This document shows, piece after piece, positions 25,521 through 36,046 of a stretch of DNA of 64,000 nt (its first letter is position 1; every line of letters begins with the position of its first letter). The position numbers were made by a program, and so were the translations under genes. The notes under the pieces are model-generated. The model did no database searches and had not been told where the DNA came from. It saw only the letters and a list, made by a program, of their open reading frames with translations. Source of the DNA: Chloroflexota bacterium (lineage in GTDB: Bacteria; Chloroflexota; Anaerolineae; Anaerolineales; Anaerolineaceae); NCBI GenBank assembly GCA_029777225.1, contig JAKOSR010000090.1:1-64000 (forward strand), read 5' to 3'.

Positions 25521-26331
25521 GATCTCCCCCAAGGATATGGAAGAGCTCTGTGCCTATATTGACAACGAGCTGACAGAACAGGAACGAAGCAGTTTTGAAG
25601 AGAAGCTGGCCCGCTCCGTGGTTCTGCAGAAGGCGTTAATTGACCAGCGCAAGCTCTGTGAAACCATCCGGGCAATACCGGCGCGAAAAGCGCCACGCAA
25701 CTTTACGCTGACCACGCTTGAGGCACGGGAGGCACGTAAAGGTCGCTTTTTGTTACCCCTTTTCAGCTGGGCTTCGGTTTTGGCAGTTGCCCTTTTGGCT
25801 GTTTTGATGGTGAGCGAGTTCGCTTTCAAGAATTTCGCGGTTGCCACCGCGCCCATGGAAACCCAGGCACCCATGCTGGCAATGGGCGCGGAGAGTGACC
25901 TGGCTGCCGAACCCACCACGAACCCGCCACTGATCACCTGGAGTTACCCTTATGTGGGCGGAGGCGCAGGCGGAAGTGGCCTGCCTAACACCGCGCAAGC
26001 CCAACCAATTCCCCCTTACTATGGCCTGGGTGGAGGGCCGGCAGCGGCAGGCAAGCAGGGCGTGGAGGAAGGCACCCCCACGGAAACGCCAACGGTAGGG
26101 GAAACCCCCGCGGTTCCCGTGGAAGCGACCCCCATCATCTTTGGCATCCGGGAAGACGCGCTTGGCCAGGTTATTGAAACCTCGCATCCGGCTGAATTTG
26201 TACCGCTGACGCAGATTGCCGAAGCGGTCGCAGAGCCCCAGGGTTTGGTCTCACCAGCGGTCAAGCTGACCCTGGCGGGATTGGCCGTGGTGTTTGGGCT
26301 GGCCGCCCTGTTCCTGTATCGAAAAAGATAA
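25504..26331 (+). CDS. Membrane anti-sigma factor
   Basis: 275 residues. N-terminal anti-sigma helix bundle (MEELCAYIDNELTEQERSSF) without the HxxxCxxC zinc signature, a membrane helix about 80-100, a Pro/Gly/Thr-rich extracellular region (PTETPTVGETPAVPVEATP), and a second C-terminal helix (LTLAGLAVVFGLAALFLY) ending in RKR. ATG 25504 has AGGAAAAAG upstream and overlaps the sigma gene by 17 bases, which implies coupled synthesis. The second membrane helix is unusual and resembles a cell-surface anchor. Confidence 0.85.
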   Translation: MISQARISPKDMEELCAYIDNELTEQERSSFEEKLARSVVLQKALIDQRKLCETIRAIPARKAPRNFTLTTLEAREARKGRFLLPLFSWASVLAVALLAVLMVSEFAFKNFAVATAPMETQAPMLAMGAESDLAAEPTTNPPLITWSYPYVGGGAGGSGLPNTAQAQPIPPYYGLGGGPAAAGKQGVEEGTPTETPTVGETPAVPVEATPIIFGIREDALGQVIETSHPAEFVPLTQIAEAVAEPQGLVSPAVKLTLAGLAVVFGLAALFLYRKR

Positions 26332-26345
26332 ATTTAGAATGGTAA

Positions 26346-26379
26346 AAAACAACAAGCCGTCCCATGCGGGACGGCTTGT
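26346..26379. terminator. Bidirectional terminator
   Basis: A perfect 12-bp stem ACAAGCCGTCCC with GGGACGGCTTGT and an ATGC loop lies between the convergent anti-sigma and metK genes. On the minus strand it runs into TTTTTT, so it ends metK transcription best. Confidence 0.9.
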
Positions 26380-26400
26380 ATTGTTCATTAGGGGCGAAGG

Positions 26401-27633
26401 CTATTCCAGGCCCAAGGCCTTTTTGAGGTCGGCGACTTTGTTTGTTTTCTCCCAGGTCAAATCAAGGTCATCACGGCCGAAGTGGCCATAGGCGGCCAAC
26501 TGGCGATAAATCGGACGCAGGAGGTTGAGGTCGCGGATGATGGCGCGGGGGCGGAGGTCGAACACCTGGCTAATCGCTTCGGCAATCCGGCTGTCTTCGA
26601 CGGTGCCTGTGCCAAAGGTTTCCACATTGATGCTCAGGGGTTTGGCAATGCCAATGGCATAGGAAAGCTGGACTTCGCAGCGGGAAGCCAGCCTGGCTGC
26701 CACCACGTTTTTGGCGACCCAGCGGGCCGCGTAGGCTGCGGAACGGTCGACCTTTGTCGGGTCCTTGCCACTGAACGCGCCGCCACCATGCCGGCCCATG
26801 CCGCCATAGGTATCGACGATAATCTTACGTCCGGTCAGGCCGGCATCACCCATGGGGCCACCCACCACGAAACGGCCGGTTGGATTGGTGTAAATGAGGG
26901 TGTTTTCATCCAGCAGTTCCTTTGGCAGGACTTTGAAAATGACCTGTTCCTTGAGGTCCTGGCTGATGCGCTCATTGGTGAGGGTCTTCCCCTCGAACTT
27001 GTCGGCGTGCTGGGTGCTGATGAGAACGGTATGGATGCGGGCGACTTTGCCGTAGTGGTATTCCACGGTTACCTGGCTCTTACCGTCAGGATACATCCAA
27101 CCAAGGGTGCCGTTTTTGCGCACTTCCGCCATACGGCGGCAGAGCTTGTGGGCGTAGTAGATGGGCGCCGGCATAAGCACGTCGGTTTCATCACAGGCGA
27201 ACCCGAACATAAGGCCCTGGTCACCCGCGCCGCCGGCTTCCAAGTATTCCTCCGTGTATTCCGTGGTCTTGCCCTTTTTGCCGTTGTGGTCCACACCACG
27301 GGCAATATCTGGCGACTGATTGGCCAGGGCGGTCAGCACACCGCAGGTGGAGGCATCAAAGCCTTTTTTACCGCGGTCATAGCCGATTTCGCCAACTACC
27401 TTGCGCACAAGGTGGTCGATATCCACAAATCCTTGCGTGGTGATTTCCCCAAAGGTCATCACGTAACCAGTTTTGGTGGCTGTTTCGCAGGCCACGCGGC
27501 TGTTGGGGTCCTGGGCAATGAGCTCATCCAGCACAGCGTCACTGACCTGGTCGCAAAGCTTGTCGGGGTGCCCTTCGGTGACCGATTCAGAAGTGAACAG
27601 GTACTTGGGCGAATTCATAAACGTTGTTGTCAT
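26401..27633 (-). CDS. metK: S-adenosylmethionine synthetase MetK
   Basis: 410 residues. Motifs: TSESVTEGHPDKLCDQVSDA, GAGDQGLMFGFACDET (GAGDQG ATP site), the P-loop-like GGGAFSGKDPTKVDRSAAY, and RPRAIIRDLNLLRPIY. It makes SAM from methionine and ATP. GAGGAGG lies eight bases before the ATG at 27633. Expression is controlled by the SAM-I riboswitch and terminator just upstream, a negative feedback loop. Confidence 0.98.
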   Translation of the reverse strand: MTTTFMNSPKYLFTSESVTEGHPDKLCDQVSDAVLDELIAQDPNSRVACETATKTGYVMTFGEITTQGFVDIDHLVRKVVGEIGYDRGKKGFDASTCGVLTALANQSPDIARGVDHNGKKGKTTEYTEEYLEAGGAGDQGLMFGFACDETDVLMPAPIYYAHKLCRRMAEVRKNGTLGWMYPDGKSQVTVEYHYGKVARIHTVLISTQHADKFEGKTLTNERISQDLKEQVIFKVLPKELLDENTLIYTNPTGRFVVGGPMGDAGLTGRKIIVDTYGGMGRHGGGAFSGKDPTKVDRSAAYAARWVAKNVVAARLASRCEVQLSYAIGIAKPLSINVETFGTGTVEDSRIAEAISQVFDLRPRAIIRDLNLLRPIYRQLAAYGHFGRDDLDLTWEKTNKVADLKKALGLE

Positions 27634-27659
27634 ATGGTTAACCTCCTCAGGTTAGTAAT

Positions 27660-27683
27660 AAAAAACCCCTGCGTTCTGAGGGG
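27660..27683 (-). terminator. Riboswitch-controlled terminator before metK
   Basis: On the minus strand CCCCT pairs with AGGGG around an eight-base loop, followed by TTTTTT. It lies between the SAM-I aptamer and the metK ribosome binding site, so SAM binding would favour it. Confidence 0.85.
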
Positions 27684-27701
27684 CATCATAGGTCCAGACT
27701 T

Positions 27702-27808
<107 letters not shown>

Positions 27809-27907
27809 TTTTAGGGGCTATTCGATTGTGTTGTTATATATCACAAACCATGAAAATTGACAAGACGCGGCCTGCGTGTAGAAGGATATTGACCTGGCCG
27901 CCTCCCA

Positions 27908-28588
27908 TCAAGGCGCGGTGACCGTTAAATTATCAAAATAGAATTCCACGTTTGCCTGCTCATACGCGCTGCCAATCAGACCCACATTGCCAACCCGTAA
28001 GTCCGGGCTGGTGACGCTGGCGACCTGAGTGCCATTGACCGTGAGCGAGAGCGTTTGGCCGGAGCAGGTGGCGGTGAGGTGGTTGACGCCGGTGGCATGG
28101 ATGGCCGGGTTCGCGTCTGTGTCGTATAGGCTGGCGTACTCACCGGCCTTGTATTGGTAGATTTCGACGAACCCATCGTTACCGACCGAGAGCACGTGGA
28201 AGTTGTTAGTGTCGATGTAACCGCAGATAATGCCATATGTGCTGGAAGGGGCGCTGAGGGTTTGGCGGACATCCACGTCCACCGTAACATCCCCGCTGAT
28301 GGTGAGTGTATTTGGGTTGGCCCAGATGTCATTCTTGGGGGTGACGATAGATATCCGGTATTCGCCGTCCGCGTAATCGGTGATATCGCCCTCCTCGAAG
28401 GTAAAGCGGTCCCAGCCGCTGTTGGGGTCTGAAAAATCATCCTGGAAAAGGACATCGGCCTGGGCGGGGAGCGTGACGCTGATAGCGGTGGGCTGTGTGA
28501 GCGCAGCGGGGGTTGGGGGGACCTTGGTGAGCTTGCAAGCCATGGTCAACAAGACCAGGACGGCGATCGTGAGGCCAATCTTTTTCAT
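27908..28588 (-). CDS. Lipoprotein with LamG-like domain
   Basis: 226 residues from ATG 28588; AGGA stands six bases ahead. Signal peptide ends at lipobox TMAC with Cys18. A Thr/Pro spacer leads to one beta-sandwich domain (about 50-226) starting FQDDFSDPNSGWDRF and ending FYFDNLTVTAP, the pattern of concanavalin-like/DUF1080-type domains. It is presumably a surface carbohydrate- or ligand-binding protein. A similar domain is in the lipoprotein at 54748-55533. Confidence 0.82.
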   Translation of the reverse strand: MKKIGLTIAVLVLLTMACKLTKVPPTPAALTQPTAISVTLPAQADVLFQDDFSDPNSGWDRFTFEEGDITDYADGEYRISIVTPKNDIWANPNTLTISGDVTVDVDVRQTLSAPSSTYGIICGYIDTNNFHVLSVGNDGFVEIYQYKAGEYASLYDTDANPAIHATGVNHLTATCSGQTLSLTVNGTQVASVTSPDLRVGNVGLIGSAYEQANVEFYFDNLTVTAP

Positions 28589-28767
28589 CATAAATCCTGT
28601 CTGCCCCGGGTTGATGGGAGGAGGCGATACCTGATTATAAGCGCAGATAAAAAACACAGCCGGCCGCTGTGGTGGCTGGGACGAGAGCCCGACGGGGGCG
28701 CACTTCATTTTTTTGCTTATTTAGTGTATCCTTAGGTATTGCTTTATTATTTATCGAGGAGGATGGC

Positions 28768-29325
28768 ATGATTGATGATTTGTACAAGGACAGCCATGAA
28801 CGCATGGAGACTGCCCTCAGCGTTCTGGAAGAAGACCTCATGGGCATCCGGACAGGCCGGGCTTCACCAGCCCTGGTGGAAAAATTGCTGGTGGAATATT
28901 ACGGATCCGACCTGCCTCTCATCCAGCTGGCCAGCATCAGCGTGCCTGAACCGCGTCAGTTGATGATTCGGCCGTTTGACGCCTCTTCGTTGAAAGCAAT
29001 TGAAAAGGCTATTCTTGCCTCAGAGCTGGGGCTTACCCCCTCCAATGACGGCAAGGTGGTGCGTTTGAACCTGCCTCCCCTCACCGAAGAACGTCGCCGG
29101 GACCTGGCCCGCATGGTCAGCCGACGGCTGGAGGAATGCCGCGTCGCGATTCGCAATATCCGACGGGATACGATGAAAGACCTCAAGGAACTGGAGAAGG
29201 AAAAGCTCATCTCCGAGGACGACTTGAACCTGGCTGAGGACAAGCTGACAACCCTGACCGAGAAGATGGTCGAGCGGGTTGGAGAAATTGGCACCCGCAA
29301 AGAACGCGAAATCATGGAGTTTTAG
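28768..29325 (+). CDS. frr: Ribosome recycling factor
   Basis: 185 residues, the exact family length. GIRTGRASPALVEKLLVEYYG, ISVPEPRQLMIRPFDASS, LPPLTEERRRDLARMVSRRLEE and the long helices are typical. RRF splits post-termination ribosomes with EF-G. ATG 28768 has GAGGAGG upstream; longer frames to 28669 are not used. It starts the frr-uppS-cdsA cluster seen in many bacteria. Confidence 0.98.
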   Translation: MIDDLYKDSHERMETALSVLEEDLMGIRTGRASPALVEKLLVEYYGSDLPLIQLASISVPEPRQLMIRPFDASSLKAIEKAILASELGLTPSNDGKVVRLNLPPLTEERRRDLARMVSRRLEECRVAIRNIRRDTMKDLKELEKEKLISEDDLNLAEDKLTTLTEKMVERVGEIGTRKEREIMEF

Positions 29326-29328
29326 CCT

Positions 29329-30042
29329 GTGCCCAAAGCCGAGAAGAGCCCTATCCCAGCACATGTCGCCATCATCATGGATGGCAACGGCCGTTGGGCG
29401 AAGGCCCGCGGCCTACCGCGCCTGGCCGGACACAGGGCGGGAACGCAAAACTTGCGGCCGATTATCCGCGCCGCGGCCCTGGCGGGGATTAAGTACCTGA
29501 CGTTTTACGCTTTTTCAACCGAGAACTGGAACCGACCGCGGGAGGAAGTCAGCGGCCTGATGAAGCTGCTGGATGAATTTATTGACAAGGAAACCCAGGC
29601 TCTGCACGCGGAAGGCGCGCGTTTGCTGCATATTGGCCACCTGGAAGGGCTGCCTCCCACCTTGCAGAAAAAGGTGGAGGACGCCATCGCGCTGACCAGC
29701 GGAAACACGCGCATCACGGTTATTCTGGCGTTCAATTATGGTGGCCGGGACGAAATCGTCAGTGCTGTGCGGCGCCTTCTCGCGCAGGGACTGCCCGCGG
29801 AGGCCATCGATGAGCAGGCGCTCAGCGGCGCGATGTTTACCGCCGGCATCCCCGACCCGGACCTTATTATCCGCACGTCGGGTGAGCTGAGGACATCCAA
29901 TTTTCTAACCTGGCAAAGCGTTTATTCAGAATGGGCCTTCCCGAAGGTGAACTGGCCTGATTTCTCTGAGGAAGACCTTACGAACATCCTGCGGGAGTTC
30001 GCCCGGCGGGACAGGCGTTTTGGAGGATTGACGGAGTCCTGA
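29329..30042 (+). CDS. uppS: Isoprenyl (undecaprenyl) diphosphate synthase
   Basis: 237 residues, GTG start four bases after frr. Cis-prenyltransferase motifs: IIMDGNGRWAKARGLPRLAGH with the catalytic Asp, FYAFSTENWNRP, and PDLIIRTSGELRTSNFLTWQ. It makes the C55 carrier for peptidoglycan and for the glycan operon at 17101-21641. The stop overlaps the cdsA start (TGATG). Confidence 0.97.
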   Translation: MPKAEKSPIPAHVAIIMDGNGRWAKARGLPRLAGHRAGTQNLRPIIRAAALAGIKYLTFYAFSTENWNRPREEVSGLMKLLDEFIDKETQALHAEGARLLHIGHLEGLPPTLQKKVEDAIALTSGNTRITVILAFNYGGRDEIVSAVRRLLAQGLPAEAIDEQALSGAMFTAGIPDPDLIIRTSGELRTSNFLTWQSVYSEWAFPKVNWPDFSEEDLTNILREFARRDRRFGGLTES

Positions 30043-30848
30043 TGTTTTGGCCGCGGGTCAAATCCATCCTTGTTTTTGTGCCGCTCATGCTGGTTGTCGC
30101 TTATGTGGGCGGCGTTTTGTTTTCCTTGTTCTTTTTGGTGGTGCTCGGCGTGGCGGCCTTTGAATATGGCCGGCTGCTTAAAAAGATGGGGTATTACATT
30201 TCGCAGCCATTCCTCATTTGCGGTGTGGTGGTGTTGGTGCTCACCCGGCTCGTTTTCGGCTTTGAATATGCTGACCTCGCACTGGTGGCACTCGTCATGG
30301 GGGTGGCGGTGCTGGCGCTTTGGCGCTATGAAACAGGGGACGATACCGCGCTGCACACGTTCGCCCTGCACCTTTCCGGCATTTTATACCTGGGCTGGCT
30401 GGGGGCTTATTTCCTCTCCTTGAGGGCTTTGCCGGATGGCCGCTGGTGGTTCATCATTACCATCGCGCTGGTGTGGTTGGCGGACCTGGGCGCTTACGTT
30501 TTTGGCACGCTGTGGGGGCGGCACAAGATCATGCCGCGCCTTTCGCCCAAGAAAAGTTGGGAAGGCTGGCTGGGGGGTATCCTGTTTGGCGTGGGTTTTG
30601 GCGCGATCATCCCCCTGGTTTTACGGCCCGTGTTCGCGGGGGCGACTTCACTGGAGGGGGCTGGATTGGGCCTGACCATCGCGGTGTTGACCCTGTTTGG
30701 CGATGTGTTTATGAGCATGCTCAAGCGCCTGGCCAATGTCAAGGACAGTGGCAACGTCATTCCCGGGCATGGTGGCATCCTGGACCGGCTGGATAGCTGG
30801 CTGTGGGCCGCGGTGATAGGCTATTACTTCACCCTCTTCATCCGTTAG
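30042..30848 (+). CDS. cdsA: Phosphatidate cytidylyltransferase
   Basis: 268 residues with about seven membrane helices. The family signature is complete: SMLKRLANVKDSGNVIPG followed by HGGILDRLD. It converts phosphatidate and CTP to CDP-diacylglycerol for phospholipid synthesis. It overlaps uppS and ends before a hairpin at 30853. Confidence 0.97.
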   Translation: MFWPRVKSILVFVPLMLVVAYVGGVLFSLFFLVVLGVAAFEYGRLLKKMGYYISQPFLICGVVVLVLTRLVFGFEYADLALVALVMGVAVLALWRYETGDDTALHTFALHLSGILYLGWLGAYFLSLRALPDGRWWFIITIALVWLADLGAYVFGTLWGRHKIMPRLSPKKSWEGWLGGILFGVGFGAIIPLVLRPVFAGATSLEGAGLGLTIAVLTLFGDVFMSMLKRLANVKDSGNVIPGHGGILDRLDSWLWAAVIGYYFTLFIR

Positions 30849-30852
30849 AAAA

Positions 30853-30876
30853 CAAGGGACTGTTCCCAGTCCCTTG
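30853..30876. terminator. Bidirectional hairpin between cdsA and pgm
   Basis: A perfect 10-bp stem CAAGGGACTG with CAGTCCCTTG and a TTCC loop lies between convergent genes. T tails are weak. Confidence 0.65.
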
Positions 30877-30899
30877 CTATAGTAAATTTGAGGTCCACG

Positions 30900-32543
<1,644 letters not shown>

Positions 32544-32678
32544 AAGGCACTCCTTTTGGACTTTCAGCAATTGTTGCTTTCGCGGCCTGTCAGAGACACC
32601 CATCCCGGGGTGAATACTTGCCGGGTCGCGTTCCTAATGACTGTGCAAATTTTATCACAGCGACCCCGCCAAAAAACG

Positions 32679-32715
32679 AAAACTCCCTGGAGGGTTTTCC
32701 TTCCAGGGAGTTTTC
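32679..32715 (-). terminator. Terminator after the SIMPL lipoprotein gene
   Basis: A 12-bp stem AAAACTCCCTGG with CCAGGGAGTTTT. On the minus strand it is followed by CGTTTTTT, so it ends the gene at 32738. Confidence 0.85.
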
Positions 32716-32737
32716 TGTCTAACGATTGGGAACGGGT

Positions 32738-33499
32738 TTACTTGATTTCGTAGACCAGCGAGGCATCAAAGGTAACCACAATCTGGCCGGCTGAAACGGG
32801 AACGGTGCTTTCCAAAGCCTTGTCACCACCGCCGCCCATGCCGTAACCGGACTGGTAGACACCCGAAACGTAAGAGGTGTTGGTGACATTGACGCTGTAG
32901 ATTTGACCCAATTCCACACCGACAGTCGCCGCGGTTGCTTCGGCTTTGGCTTTCGCGTCTGCAATCGCGAGGTCGCGGGCCTGGGCCAGGGCAGCTTCCT
33001 TGTTCTGAATGTCAAAGGTGATGCCGTAAATGTTGTTGGCGCCAGCCCTGAGGGTGGTATCCAGCAGCTTGCCAAGGTTGGCAATGTCACGGACAGTCAC
33101 GTAGAGGGTGTTATCAACCGCGTAATTGCGGCGGATATACTGACCCGTGGTCGGATCGTACTGGTCCGAAGGATAGACGTTGAAGTTGGAGGTTTGGAAG
33201 TCCTTGTCTTCGACACCTTCAGATTTGAGGGCATCCTTGATTGCCAGGGCCAGGTCATTGTTAGAGCTCAAAGCGGTGGAGACGTCCTCGGCTTCACTGT
33301 GCACGCCGATGTTGATGTAAGCCACATCGGGGACGAGCATAACCTTGCCGGTGCCGCTAACGGTCAGCGTGCGAATTTGCTGCGGAGTGGTCTGCGCTGG
33401 AGCGCTGGCCTGGGCGAGGGGTGCCTGACCGCAGGCTGAAAGAACCATCGCGCCAACCAAAAGCGCGGCCAATACAAATAGTGTGTTTTTCTTGTTCAT
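32738..33499 (-). CDS. SIMPL-domain (DUF541) lipoprotein
   Basis: 253 residues. Lipobox LSAC with Cys23, then a single SIMPL/DUF541 domain: LTVSGTGKVMLVPDVAYINIGV, TSNFNVYP, YAVDNTLYVTVRDI and AKAKAEATAATVGVELGQI. Members are periplasmic or cell-surface proteins, some linked to oxidative stress; precise role unknown. Of two adjacent ATGs, 33499 gives the better spacing to AGGAG. It is flanked by a terminator and by divergent spacing to the next gene. Confidence 0.88.
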   Translation of the reverse strand: MNKKNTLFVLAALLVGAMVLSACGQAPLAQASAPAQTTPQQIRTLTVSGTGKVMLVPDVAYINIGVHSEAEDVSTALSSNNDLALAIKDALKSEGVEDKDFQTSNFNVYPSDQYDPTTGQYIRRNYAVDNTLYVTVRDIANLGKLLDTTLRAGANNIYGITFDIQNKEAALAQARDLAIADAKAKAEATAATVGVELGQIYSVNVTNTSYVSGVYQSGYGMGGGGDKALESTVPVSAGQIVVTFDASLVYEIK

Positions 33500-33732
33500 C
33501 ATAGACTCCTTGGTTAGTGTTTCTGTAAACAAGACGCAGGAGGATTTGAATTTGTTCCAATTCCCGGGGAAATTACCCCGGGCTTTTTGGACGGACCCAA
33601 AAAGGAGCACGTGCGGACTGGAAAAAACGAGGATTATTAATGGAACTATTACGCGATAAGGCTGCATGGAGAGAATGGATACATGAAAATACGATAGAAT
33701 TAAGAGGATAGGAGTATCAGAACCAAAACTTT

Positions 33733-35373
33733 ATGATTAAAACGCATCATATAACTGACGACCTTGAAGCGATGCTCAAGGTCTTTCCCCCGGAGCTGGC
33801 AGAAGCCGTTCGGCAGAGAGACAATTTTGATGACTTGCTGGAGGTCGTTATGGACCTGGGCCGCAAGCCCACTGCCCGGTTCGTGGATGGAGAGTATGTG
33901 CTTCTCGACCGGCCGGTAATCCAGGAGGACATCGAATACGTCACGGTCAGGATTGGCGATTTTGACGCGGACAATCGCGCGGGCATGGAACGCACCCTGC
34001 ACCGTATTTCCGCGATTCGCAACCGCCGGGGCAGGATTGTTGGCCTAACCTGCCGAGTTGGGCGGGCGGTCTTTGGCACCATTGACATTATCAACGACCT
34101 GGTTACCTCCAACGAAAGCATCCTTATTTTGGGAAAGCCTGGCGTGGGTAAAACCACCATGCTGCGCGAGGCCGCGCGCACACTGGCTGAAAGCCGCCGG
34201 GTGGTCATCGTGGACACCTCGAATGAAATTGGCGGGGACGGCGATGTTCCCCATCCCGCGGTGGGAAATTCCCGGCGCATGCAGGTGCCCAAGCCTTCCC
34301 TGCAGCATGAAGTGATGATTGAGGCGGTTGAAAACCACAACCCGGAAGTCATCGTGATTGACGAAATTGGCCGGGAACTGGAAGCCCAGGCGGCGCGGAC
34401 GATTGCCGAGCGTGGTGTTCAGTTGATTGGTACCGCACATGGCAACGCGCTTGAAAACCTGCTGCTTAACCCCACCCTGTCTGACCTGGTGGGGGGTATT
34501 GAATCGGTGACCCTGTCGGATGATGAGGCCCGCCGACGCGGAACCCAAAAGACCGTGTTGGAACGCCGCGCGCCACCGACCTTTACCGTGCTGGTGGAAA
34601 TCCAGGACCGCAACCATGTCAACGTGCATCGGGACGTAGCCAGCAGCGTGGACGCCATTTTGCGAGGCTACCCTATTCCCCCTGAGCAACGCTATTGGGA
34701 TGAGAACGGTAAAGTGCATTACGTGCGCAGTGCCCCCACCGCGGCACCGACCGCGCTACAATCCATCAAACGTGGAACGGGCATGGAAAAGACCCCTTTT
34801 CAACGCAACGGGCAGGGCAGCACGGAGGAGAAACGCCGCGTGCCTCGTTACCAGGAGTTGATTGGTGAAAGTGAAAAGCAGTTGCCTGGCGCGCGACCCG
34901 AGGGGCAGACCGTCAGGAACCTGTATGCCTTTGGTGTGGCGCGGAACCGCCTGTTGCAGGCCATTCGCGCCATGAACGCGCCAGCGCGCGTGGTGCGCAC
35001 CCTGGATGAAGCGGATACGCTGGTCACCCAGCGCCGGTATTACCGGGAGAGGCTTCAGCCCATCGTGGCCGCGGAAGAAAAAGGCGTGCCCATCTTCGTG
35101 ATTAAGTCCAACACGGATGACCAGATTGCTCAGTTCCTCTCTGACTTGTTCTCGCTGCATGGCCCTACATCCAATTTTTCGGAGCAGGATGAAGCGATGG
35201 CCCAGGCCGAACGCGCGATTGAGGTTATCCGGGCTGGGGAAAAGTACGTGGACCTGATGCCCGCACCAGCCGCCATTCGCCGGCAACAGCACGACCTGGC
35301 CAAGACCGCCAACCTGGTCTCACAATCTTTTGGAAAGGACCCCAACCGGTACGTCAGGATTTACCGGGATTAG
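33733..35373 (+). CDS. R3H-domain AAA ATPase (Ycf45/SpoIIIAA-like)
   Basis: 546 residues. Central ATPase domain with Walker A LGKPGVGKTTML (about 133-144) and Walker B EVIVIDEIGRE, similar to SpoIIIAA and chloroplast Ycf45. The C-terminus has an R3H nucleic-acid-binding motif (AIRRQQHDLAK) about residue 515-530. It is probably a single-strand nucleic-acid-associated ATPase; the cellular role is not settled. The ribosome binding site before 33733 is poor, so the exact start is uncertain. It ends three bases before tmk. Confidence 0.88.
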   Translation: MIKTHHITDDLEAMLKVFPPELAEAVRQRDNFDDLLEVVMDLGRKPTARFVDGEYVLLDRPVIQEDIEYVTVRIGDFDADNRAGMERTLHRISAIRNRRGRIVGLTCRVGRAVFGTIDIINDLVTSNESILILGKPGVGKTTMLREAARTLAESRRVVIVDTSNEIGGDGDVPHPAVGNSRRMQVPKPSLQHEVMIEAVENHNPEVIVIDEIGRELEAQAARTIAERGVQLIGTAHGNALENLLLNPTLSDLVGGIESVTLSDDEARRRGTQKTVLERRAPPTFTVLVEIQDRNHVNVHRDVASSVDAILRGYPIPPEQRYWDENGKVHYVRSAPTAAPTALQSIKRGTGMEKTPFQRNGQGSTEEKRRVPRYQELIGESEKQLPGARPEGQTVRNLYAFGVARNRLLQAIRAMNAPARVVRTLDEADTLVTQRRYYRERLQPIVAAEEKGVPIFVIKSNTDDQIAQFLSDLFSLHGPTSNFSEQDEAMAQAERAIEVIRAGEKYVDLMPAPAAIRRQQHDLAKTANLVSQSFGKDPNRYVRIYRD

Positions 35374-35376
35374 CTT

Positions 35377-36018
35377 ATGTTCATCACGCTTGAAGGACCT
35401 GAAGGCAGTGGAAAGACCAGCCAGGTGCCTCAGCTGGCCAAATACCTGCGCGACCTGGGTTGGGACGTACTCACCACCCGCGAACCGGGCGGGACTGACA
35501 TCGGGGACCAAATCCGGCAGGTTTTGGTGAGCATGGAGAATAAAGCACTGCATCCACGCACAGAAATATTGCTATTTTTGGCGGCGCGGGCCCAGCTGGT
35601 GGAACAGGTGATTAAGCCGGCGCTGGCGGAGGGCAAGGTTGTGCTCTGCGACCGGTATGCAGATTCCACGCTGGCCTACCAGGGGTACGGCCACGGATTG
35701 GACCTGCCTGCGTTGCGGTCCATGCTGCAGTTTGCCACGGACGGCCTGAAACCCGATCTGACCATCCTGTTGGATTTGCCGGTGGAAGTGGGCCTGAGCC
35801 GCAAGAAAAAGGAAGATGAATGGAATCGCCTGGACGCGTATGAGGTTAAGTTCCACGAGCGCGTACGAGAGGGGTATCATATATTGGCGGGCGAGGAACC
35901 TGCCCGTTGGAAAACCATCGATGCCTCACAACCCCGCGAGGTTGTTCAAGAAAACCTGCGCGCGGTTGTTTTGCTATCACTACAAAATCAAAGCTTGATT
36001 GCCGACTCTTCCAACTAA
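35377..36018 (+). CDS. tmk: Thymidylate kinase
   Basis: 213 residues. P-loop EGPEGSGKTSQV, TREPGGTDIGDQIR, the DR(Y) motif VVLCDRYADSTLAYQG and DLTILLDLPVEVGLSRKKK. It phosphorylates dTMP to dTDP. The lid is of the basic type (SRKKKEDEWNRLD). It is coupled to the R3H ATPase gene. Confidence 0.97.
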   Translation: MFITLEGPEGSGKTSQVPQLAKYLRDLGWDVLTTREPGGTDIGDQIRQVLVSMENKALHPRTEILLFLAARAQLVEQVIKPALAEGKVVLCDRYADSTLAYQGYGHGLDLPALRSMLQFATDGLKPDLTILLDLPVEVGLSRKKKEDEWNRLDAYEVKFHERVREGYHILAGEEPARWKTIDASQPREVVQENLRAVVLLSLQNQSLIADSSN

Positions 36019-36046
36019 AAGAACGAGAGCCAGCTGAAAGGATTGA

